Below, piece after piece: positions 1 to 4,744 of a DNA stretch of 6,862 nt. Within the stretch, counting starts at the first letter, position 1. Every line of letters begins with the position of its first letter. This DNA is from an uncultured Mucispirillum sp. (GTDB lineage: Bacteria; Chrysiogenota; Deferribacteres; Deferribacterales; Mucispirillaceae). Below the pieces are notes generated by a model. The model was not told the origin of the DNA, did not search any database, and saw only the letters and a list, made by a program, of their open reading frames with translations. Both the position numbers and the translations under genes were made by a program. The DNA is taken from positions 1-6,862 of the forward strand of contig CAJUJZ010000117.1 of NCBI GenBank assembly GCA_910586745.1, in the 5' to 3' direction.

Positions 1-564
1 AACGCATCTGACCAGTTATCTATTAATAAAATGTATGCACTTGTAAACCACAGAAGTAATTCTATTGAATTTGGTCCTACTCAAGGTTTATTTCTTGACA
101 AAAACCTCAGAAATAAAGGTATAGGCACATTTGCTTTTAATGAGCTTGTAATATGGCTTAGGGAAAACTTTCAAGAATACTCTATCACCCCTTTTGATTT
201 TATTACAGGCGATAATGTGGAAGATGATGAAAGAGAAATAAGAAACAAGTTTCTTGAAAATTTTGGTTTTACTCTTGGCTTTACTGATGTTACCCAAAGA
301 AATGGTACAATGAAAGCTAAAAAACCTTCTCTTTTAAAATGTTACACTAACACTGAAAAATTAGAAGAAGTAGATATTGAAAAATTCTTTTTTAATCTGC
401 TTAATGAAAGAAATAAGCTTGAAAAAGAATATAATGAATTAAAAATAGAATATGCTGCTCGTGGTGAAGAACTTTTAGGCGGTATGCCAAAAGGTGATTT
501 AATAAAATATACTGTGATAGGTTCAATTTCTGTTCTTGTTATTATGCTTCTGCTGATTTTATAG
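1..564 (+). CDS. GNAT-fold acetyltransferase-like protein with coiled coil and C-terminal membrane anchor (5' partial)
   Basis: The reading frame is open from base 1, and the first ATG (base 31) has no Shine-Dalgarno sequence before it. The true start therefore probably lies upstream of the window. Counting from that ATG, residues 22-33 hold RNKGIG (R27-G32), the R/Q-x-x-G-x-G/A acetyl-CoA pyrophosphate loop of GNAT motif A, followed by a helix. Residues 71-80 (RNKFLENFGF) match the late 'FYEKLGF-like' helix-strand of GNAT proteins. Residues about 110-148 are rich in E, K, L and N and likely form a coiled coil. Residues 157-177 are an uninterrupted hydrophobic segment ending the protein, as in a tail-anchored membrane protein with its enzyme domain in the cytoplasm. 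The stop is nine bases before the next gene, so the two probably share an operon. The fold call is inferred from motifs; the acceptor substrate is unknown, and a non-catalytic GNAT-like scaffold is possible. Confidence 0.72.
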   Translation, partial: NASDQLSINKMYALVNHRSNSIEFGPTQGLFLDKNLRNKGIGTFAFNELVIWLRENFQEYSITPFDFITGDNVEDDEREIRNKFLENFGFTLGFTDVTQRNGTMKAKKPSLLKCYTNTEKLEEVDIEKFFFNLLNERNKLEKEYNELKIEYAARGEELLGGMPKGDLIKYTVIGSISVLVIMLLLIL

Positions 565-567
565 AGG
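564..567 (+). promoter_or_regulatory. Ribosome binding site deciding a TTG start
   Basis: GAGG overlaps the last base of the preceding TAG stop and lies six bases before TTG at 574. The codon just before that TTG is TAA in the same frame, and the next in-frame ATG is about 110 codons downstream, beyond the conserved N-terminal motif. TTG is therefore the only sensible start. Confidence 0.7.
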
Positions 568-573
568 TTATAA

Positions 574-1578
574 TTGAAAAGAATTGGATTTACTACAACT
601 ATACCTGTAGAGTTTATAATTGCAGGTGGCAATATTCCTGTTGATTTAAACAATATTTTTGTATGCAGTCCTAACCCAAACCATTTAATTGATGATGCAC
701 AGGATGATGGTCTTCCAAGAAACTGCTGTTCATGGATAAAAGGTCTTTATTCTGTAGCTGTCAAAGAAAAAGCAGTAGATGAAATAATATCTGTCACAAA
801 TGGCGACTGCAGCAATACACATGCTTTAACTGAGCTTTATTCTGCAAATAATATTAAAGTTCACCCTTTTGCCTATCCTTATGAAGAAAAAGAGCCTTAT
901 ATGGCTTTAAAAAATCAAATGCTTGCTTTAGGCAGTGCTTTTAATGTTAGTTTTGATGATGTATATGAATGCTGTAAAATCACAGACAAAGTCCGCAAAA
1001 AATTAAAGAAAATAGATGAAATGACAGTACAGGGTTATGTTACAGGTTTTGAAAATCATTTATATCTTGTATCTTCTACTGATTTTAACAGTGATGTAGA
1101 GAAATTTTCAAAAGATGCTGATGAATTAATAGAAAAAGCTTCCAAAAGAAACATTGAAAATAAATATGTAAGACTTGGCTGTATTGGTGTTCCTACAATC
1201 AACCCTGCTATGTATGATTTTATAGAAAGTAAAAACTGTAAAATAGTTTTTAATGAAGTGCAGCGTCAATTTAGTATTCCTTCAGAAAATTCTGATTATG
1301 TAAAAAGGTATTTAGAATATACATACCCTTATGGAGTAATGGACAGAATAAAAGATATCAAACAGCAGGTACAGGAAAGAAAAATTGATGGATTAATACA
1401 CTATGTACAGTCATTCTGTTACAGGCAGATTCAAGATATTTTAATCAAAAAATATTTAAATGTTCCTGTATTAACTATTGAAGGCGACAGCCCTGGCGAT
1501 ATTGACGGCAGAACAAAAATACGCATAGATTCATTTATAGAAATGCTTGAAATGAAAAAAAGAAAGAGAAATATATGA
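574..1578 (+). CDS. 2-hydroxyacyl-CoA dehydratase-like Fe-S protein (HgdB/BcrB/double-cubane protein superfamily)
   Basis: This 334-residue protein looks like a short member of the superfamily that includes 2-hydroxyglutaryl-CoA dehydratase subunits, benzoyl-CoA reductase subunits and double-cubane cluster proteins. These bind Fe-S clusters and receive low-potential electrons from an ATP-driven activase. Supporting features are the N-terminal PVEFIIAGGNIPVDLNN block (residues 11-27), LPRNCCSW (47-54), GDCSNT (77-82), and the C-terminal IEGDSPGD block (302-309) followed by RTKIRIDSFIEML. Nine cysteines are present: 31, 51, 52, 79, 133, 134, 203, 222 and 282. Of these 51/52, 79 and 282 lie in the blocks that look most conserved and are the best cluster-ligand candidates. 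The downstream activase gene overlaps by four bases, strong support for a functional pair. Well-studied dehydratase subunits are usually about 370-430 residues and come as two different subunits. Here there is one short subunit, so it may be homodimeric and act on something other than a 2-hydroxyacyl-CoA. Substrate unknown. Confidence 0.8.
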   Translation: MKRIGFTTTIPVEFIIAGGNIPVDLNNIFVCSPNPNHLIDDAQDDGLPRNCCSWIKGLYSVAVKEKAVDEIISVTNGDCSNTHALTELYSANNIKVHPFAYPYEEKEPYMALKNQMLALGSAFNVSFDDVYECCKITDKVRKKLKKIDEMTVQGYVTGFENHLYLVSSTDFNSDVEKFSKDADELIEKASKRNIENKYVRLGCIGVPTINPAMYDFIESKNCKIVFNEVQRQFSIPSENSDYVKRYLEYTYPYGVMDRIKDIKQQVQERKIDGLIHYVQSFCYRQIQDILIKKYLNVPVLTIEGDSPGDIDGRTKIRIDSFIEMLEMKKRKRNI

Positions 1579-2321
1579 AAAATATTGGTATAGATTTAGG
1601 CTCAAGATATGTAAAGCTTGTTAAGGAAGATAATGGAAATATAGAATATAAACTTTTTGATACTGTAAGCTTTTATAAACAGTATATAGCAAGAGATAAA
1701 ACAAGTACTTATATAGATATAAAAAAACTTGGTATTAGTGATGATTATAAAATAGTTGCTACAGGGTATGGAAGAAACTTAATGTCATTTTCTAATGCTG
1801 AAATTATATCAGAAATTAAAGCACATTTCAGGGGTGCATTAAGACAGACTGGAGATGACAGCTTTATATTAATAGATATTGGCGGTCAGGATAGTAAAGT
1901 TATTCTTGGAAAAGAAGGATATATAGAAGATTTTATTATGAATGATAAATGTGCAGCAAGTACAGGAAGATTTGCTGAAAATGCCTGCTCAGTTTTAGGA
2001 ATAAGTATAGATGAGCTGTCAGAAATGCAGCATAACCCTGCTAACCTTTCAAGCACATGTGCAGTATTCTGTGAAAGTGAGCTTATAGGATTTATGGCTT
2101 CAGGGGTTGAAATAGAAAGTATTGCTGCAGGTATAAATAAATCAATTGCAAAACGGCTTTTACCGTTGATAAAATCATTTCAAGCTGATACTATATATGC
2201 TTCTGGTGGAGTAGCAAACAATAAAAGCTTAATATTATTTATTTCGCAGCTTATAGGTAAAAATGTAACGCCGCTTAATAATCCACAGTTTAACGGTGCA
2301 TTAGGCTGTCTCCCGCTGTAG
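1575..2321 (+). CDS. ATP-dependent activase of the BadF/BadG/BcrA/HgdC family
   Basis: This 248-residue protein should be the archerase-type ATPase that uses ATP binding and hydrolysis to push one electron into the Fe-S protein encoded just before it. It has the ASKHA-fold signatures in order: phosphate-1 loop GIDLGSRYVK (5-14), TGYGRN (63-68), phosphate-2 loop DIGGQDSKVI (101-110), NDKCAASTGRF (123-133), STCAVFCESEL (160-170), adenosine motif ASGGVANNKS (209-218) and a closing NGALG (240-244). In Acidaminococcus HgdC, one cysteine in each of the NDKC and STC motifs from two subunits holds a single [4Fe-4S] cluster at the dimer interface. The equivalents here are C126 and C162. C166 (VFCESE) is an additional nearby cysteine where HgdC has Ala. 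Length is close to HgdC (about 260). The ATG overlaps the previous stop as ATGA, with a purine-rich AAAGAGAA before it, implying translational coupling. Confidence 0.93.
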   Translation: MKNIGIDLGSRYVKLVKEDNGNIEYKLFDTVSFYKQYIARDKTSTYIDIKKLGISDDYKIVATGYGRNLMSFSNAEIISEIKAHFRGALRQTGDDSFILIDIGGQDSKVILGKEGYIEDFIMNDKCAASTGRFAENACSVLGISIDELSEMQHNPANLSSTCAVFCESELIGFMASGVEIESIAAGINKSIAKRLLPLIKSFQADTIYASGGVANNKSLILFISQLIGKNVTPLNNPQFNGALGCLPL

Positions 2322-2347
2322 AATATTTTTATTATAAGGGTATTTAT

Positions 2348-4333
2348 ATGGATATGATTTTAAGAGATATTACTATAATTTTTGCAGTATCTACAATAGT
2401 TTTATTAATATGTGCAAAAATAAAAATTCCCGGTATTTTAGGATATTTACTTACTGGTCTTTTGATTGGTCCTAACGGCCTTGCTTTTATCTCTAATACA
2501 GAAAATGTATCCCATATGGCAGAAATTGGCGTTATTCTGCTTCTTTTTACTATCGGTTTAGAATTTTCTCTGCAGCAGCTTCTAGCATTAAAACGCTCTG
2601 CTCTTGGCGGTGGTATGCTGCAGGTATTTTTAACATCTATTTTCATTACAATTCTTTGCATGATTATGGGTATTAATACAGAGTTATCTATATTTATAGG
2701 TATGATAATTGCACCATCATCAACAGCTATTGTATTAAAACTTTTAATGGAAAGGGGTGAAGTAGAATCACCTTATGGCAGAATAACAACAAGTGTGCTT
2801 ATTTTCCAGGATATTGCAGTAATACCTATGATGCTGATAGCAAGAATGTTAGCCCCAGGAAATGATTCATCTATTGCAGATATTGCAATAACTTTAGGAT
2901 ATGCAATTATTGTTGTAGTGCTTTTATTTGCTGCTGCAAGATTTATTGTTCCAAAGCTTTTAGCAAAAGTTACTAAAACAAGAAGCAGAGAAGTATTTTT
3001 ATTTTCCATAATATTAATATGTATGATAGTTGCAATTATAACAAATAAAGCTGGTTTATCTTTAGCTCTTGGAGCATTTTTAGCTGGTATGATAGTAAGT
3101 GAAACAGGTTACGGCTATCAGGCTCTTGGTAATGTTGTGCCATTTAAAGATGTTTTTACAGGTTTATTTTTCATATCTATTGGTATGATGATTAATGTTA
3201 ATACATTTTTAGCTCACCCTGCCCTTATTTTATTTTTAGCTTTTCTTGTTATAATAATAAAAGCATTAGTTACAACAATGTCTATAAGTATTTTAGGATA
3301 TTCTCTTGAAACATCATTAAAAACTGGCCTTGCTCTTGCACAGGTGGGAGAATTTTCTTTTATTCTTGCTACAACAGGTTTACATGATGGCATATTTAAT
3401 GAGTTTCAAAACTCATTATTTATAACTATTGCAGTTATATCTATGATTGCAACACCTTTTATGATGATATATTCTACACAGATTGCAAAACTGCTTTCAA
3501 AACTACCGCTCCCTGCAAATATTATAAAAGGCTATTTCCATGAAAAAAAATCTGATAAAAAAATATTTAATGACCATATAATATTAGTTGGATTTGGACT
3601 TTCAGGCAGAATGATAGCAAAAGCAGCAATCCAATCAGGCATTGATTATATAGTTATAGAAATGAACCCAAATACTGTGCAGACTGAAAAACAAAAAGGC
3701 ACACCTATTTTTTATGGAGATGCATCACAGGAAGAAATATTAGACCATGCATCTATTACAAAAGCACGCTCTATAGTTATTTCTGGGGCAGATTTCCATA
3801 CTACTAAAAATATAGTAGAAACAGCCAGAAGATTAAATCCTACATTAATTATTATAGCTAGAACACGCTTTAAAGCATATAATGCAGCATTAAAAAAATT
3901 AGGTGCATCTGAAATTATTTCTGAAGAAGTAGAATCAGCCGTATCACTGCTTTCTATTGTATTTAAACATTACTATATACCAGAAGAAAATATTGCAGTA
4001 ATAGAAGCAGAACTTCGTCAGGAAGATATTGCAGCTATTTCTAAAAAACATCAGGGTAAAAAAATCTCTACTCTTGGTGTGAAAGGACTGTCAGTAGAAA
4101 CAATCACAGTGCCTGTTGGCTCAAAATATTCCGGCTGCTCTATACGGGCTCTTGATGCTAGATTTAAATACAGCATTAATATTATTGCAGTAAAATCTGG
4201 CGTACAGGTAAAAGTTTCCCCAGGCTCTGATGATAAAATAAATGACAGAGATGAACTTATAGTTACTGGTAAAAATAGTGATATTGCTATATTTGCATCT
4301 ATTTTAAATGAAAAAATAGAACCAGCAGGTTAA
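2348..4333 (+). CDS. Kef-type (CPA2 family) monovalent cation/proton antiporter with RCK/TrkA-N and TrkA-C domains
   Basis: This 661-residue inner-membrane protein probably exchanges K+ or Na+ for protons. Residues 1 to about 380 form roughly 12-13 hydrophobic segments. CPA2 signatures include GYLLTGLLIGP (32-42), LLFTIGLEFS (65-74), SSTAIVLKLLMERGE (124-138), the ion-site FQDIAVIP (153-160), LGAFLAGMIVSE (241-252), FISIGMMI (275-282) and AQVGEFSFIL (331-340). The helix carries Q154-D155, the QD pair typical of the Kef branch, rather than the DD or ND of sodium/proton relatives. Residues 409-540 form a Rossmann RCK domain: GFGLSG (415-420), acidic E438 at the end of the second strand, and GDAS (457-460), so nucleotide gating is likely. 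Residues about 575-650 resemble TrkA-C, a domain that classical KefC lacks. AAGGG at 2336-2340 is seven bases before the chosen ATG; a second ATG two codons later is too far from it. No KefF-like ancillary gene is visible. The 26-base gap suggests cotranscription with the activase. Confidence 0.93.
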   Translation: MDMILRDITIIFAVSTIVLLICAKIKIPGILGYLLTGLLIGPNGLAFISNTENVSHMAEIGVILLLFTIGLEFSLQQLLALKRSALGGGMLQVFLTSIFITILCMIMGINTELSIFIGMIIAPSSTAIVLKLLMERGEVESPYGRITTSVLIFQDIAVIPMMLIARMLAPGNDSSIADIAITLGYAIIVVVLLFAAARFIVPKLLAKVTKTRSREVFLFSIILICMIVAIITNKAGLSLALGAFLAGMIVSETGYGYQALGNVVPFKDVFTGLFFISIGMMINVNTFLAHPALILFLAFLVIIIKALVTTMSISILGYSLETSLKTGLALAQVGEFSFILATTGLHDGIFNEFQNSLFITIAVISMIATPFMMIYSTQIAKLLSKLPLPANIIKGYFHEKKSDKKIFNDHIILVGFGLSGRMIAKAAIQSGIDYIVIEMNPNTVQTEKQKGTPIFYGDASQEEILDHASITKARSIVISGADFHTTKNIVETARRLNPTLIIIARTRFKAYNAALKKLGASEIISEEVESAVSLLSIVFKHYYIPEENIAVIEAELRQEDIAAISKKHQGKKISTLGVKGLSVETITVPVGSKYSGCSIRALDARFKYSINIIAVKSGVQVKVSPGSDDKINDRDELIVTGKNSDIAIFASILNEKIEPAG

Positions 4334-4375
4334 TTTTATACAAATTTTATTTTCATTTGTATATTATAAGCCTGC
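4325..4375 (+). other. Imperfect hairpin containing the antiporter stop codon
   Basis: The arms are GCAGG (4325-4329) with CCTGC (4371-4375), and an inner perfect nine-base pair TATACAAAT (4337-4345) with ATTTGTATA (4355-4363). Partial pairing lies between them and the loop is nine bases. The TAA stop (4331-4333) lies inside the 5' arm. No T-run follows, so it is a poor intrinsic terminator; it may instead stabilise the 3' end of the mRNA or be a processing site. The repeat is seen directly; the role is inference. Confidence 0.45.
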
Positions 4376-4395
4376 ATAGATATTAAAATAAAACT

Positions 4396-4401
4396 TATAA
4401 T
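4396..4401 (+). promoter_or_regulatory. Possible -10 box (TATAAT) in the intergenic region
   Basis: There is an exact TATAAT hexamer, but the only suitably placed upstream hexamer, TGCATA (4373-4378, 17-base spacer), is a weak -35. In such AT-rich DNA a chance match is quite possible. If real, the transcript would run through the hairpin at 4434-4469 and the octapeptide ORF toward aconitase. Confidence 0.25.
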
Positions 4402-4433
4402 ATATATATTTAAAGATTTTCTTGTTTTTAATA

Positions 4434-4469
4434 AAAAAATGGAACAGATAACAACCTGTTCCACTTTCT
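4434..4469. terminator. Compact hairpin, possible intrinsic (perhaps bidirectional) terminator
   Basis: TGGAACAG (4440-4447) pairs perfectly with CTGTTCCA (4456-4463) around an eight-base loop. A run of seven A's (4433-4439) precedes the stem and ACTTTCT follows. Read on the - strand this is a textbook terminator: stem then T7. Read on the + strand the T-tract is short and interrupted, although A4436-A4438 can pair with T4465-T4467 to lengthen the stem. On the + strand it is the best candidate for ending the upstream operon. No - strand gene is visible in this window for it to serve. It could also be a leader-RNA element for what follows. Confidence 0.5.
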
Positions 4470-4473
4470 ACAA

Positions 4474-4484
4474 AAAGGAGGGAG
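4474..4484 (+). promoter_or_regulatory. Very strong Shine-Dalgarno sequence without an obvious long gene
   Basis: AAAGGAGGGAG is the closest match to the consensus Shine-Dalgarno sequence in the whole window, stronger than those of the four assignable long genes. The first ATG downstream is at 4494, twelve bases after GGAGG, a little long but usable. It opens only a short ORF, so the site is either a leader-peptide signal or a chance purine run. Confidence 0.4.
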
Positions 4485-4493
4485 TTTATTTAA

Positions 4494-4520
4494 ATGCATT
4501 ACTATGCAAAAAAATACTAA
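4494..4520 (+). CDS. Possible leader peptide MHYYAKKY
   Basis: An eight-codon ORF follows a near-consensus Shine-Dalgarno sequence and ends in TAA. Three of its eight residues are tyrosine and two are lysine. Leader peptides of attenuated operons show this kind of residue bias, but no tyrosine-related gene follows, and I see no clear terminator/antiterminator pair between it and aconitase. Eight codons are too few to test coding bias, so this is speculative. Confidence 0.22.
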   Translation: MHYYAKKY

Positions 4521-4671
4521 AAATACTCTGTTTTATTTGTTTTCCTACTTATTATAAAGGAAATATACATAACAAATGTAAAAATAAAAAGTTTTTTCAT
4601 TTCTTTCTCCATAATCTCTACAAAATTCATATGATTTATTTATTTCTTTTTATATTTCCCTTATTTTTCAC
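4521..4671 (+). other. AT-rich, T-rich spacer with no supported gene
   Basis: The + strand turns pyrimidine-rich here, with many T and C runs between 4590 and 4680. An 86-codon ORF could be read from ATG 4439 to TAG 4699. Its start lies in the hairpin without a Shine-Dalgarno sequence, and its protein is a low-complexity F/L/K/C/I string as expected from T-rich DNA. Its last 22 codons (from ATG 4631) encode a hydrophobic peptide, also without a ribosome site. I see no RNA gene or repeat array. Confidence 0.5.
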
Positions 4672-4700
4672 TTGTTTATTATGTAAAAATACTTTATAGT
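4672..4700 (+). promoter_or_regulatory. Probable sigma-70-type promoter of the aconitase gene
   Basis: TTGTTT (4672-4677) is separated by exactly 17 bases from TATAGT (4695-4700), which matches the -10 consensus at five of six positions. Transcription would begin near 4706-4708, giving a 5' leader of about 38 bases that carries the AAGGGG ribosome site. Spacing and distance to the gene are good; the -35 is only a partial match. No operator is obvious next to it. Confidence 0.5.
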
Positions 4701-4732
4701 TTTTGCAAAAAGAATATTAATCATACAAAAAT

Positions 4733-4738
4733 AAGGGG
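4733..4738 (+). promoter_or_regulatory. Ribosome binding site of aconitase
   Basis: AAGGGG lies six bases before ATG 4745. This fixes the start and agrees with the expected short N-terminus of mitochondrial-type aconitases lacking a targeting peptide. Confidence 0.75.
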
Positions 4739-4744
4739 ATTGAT

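Noticed and set aside
4442..4461. GAAC...GTTC palindrome as a LexA/SOS operator
   Set aside because: The 12-base spacing between GAAC and GTTC is too wide for a Gram-positive LexA box, and no SOS gene follows.
4576..4581. AAAGGA followed by an ATG-TAA start-stop element
   Set aside because: The spacing is about 14 bases and the motif is common in A-rich DNA; nothing supports a function.
4439..4699. An 86-codon + strand ORF in the intergenic gap
   Set aside because: Its ATG lies at the foot of a hairpin with no Shine-Dalgarno sequence. The strong one is inside the ORF and out of register with any in-frame start. The product is a low-complexity F/L/K/I/C string as T-rich DNA gives by chance.
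4631..4699. A 22-residue hydrophobic peptide that could resemble a type I toxin
   Set aside because: No ribosome site before the ATG, no evident antisense RNA gene or repeat, and hydrophobic codons are expected in T-rich sequence.
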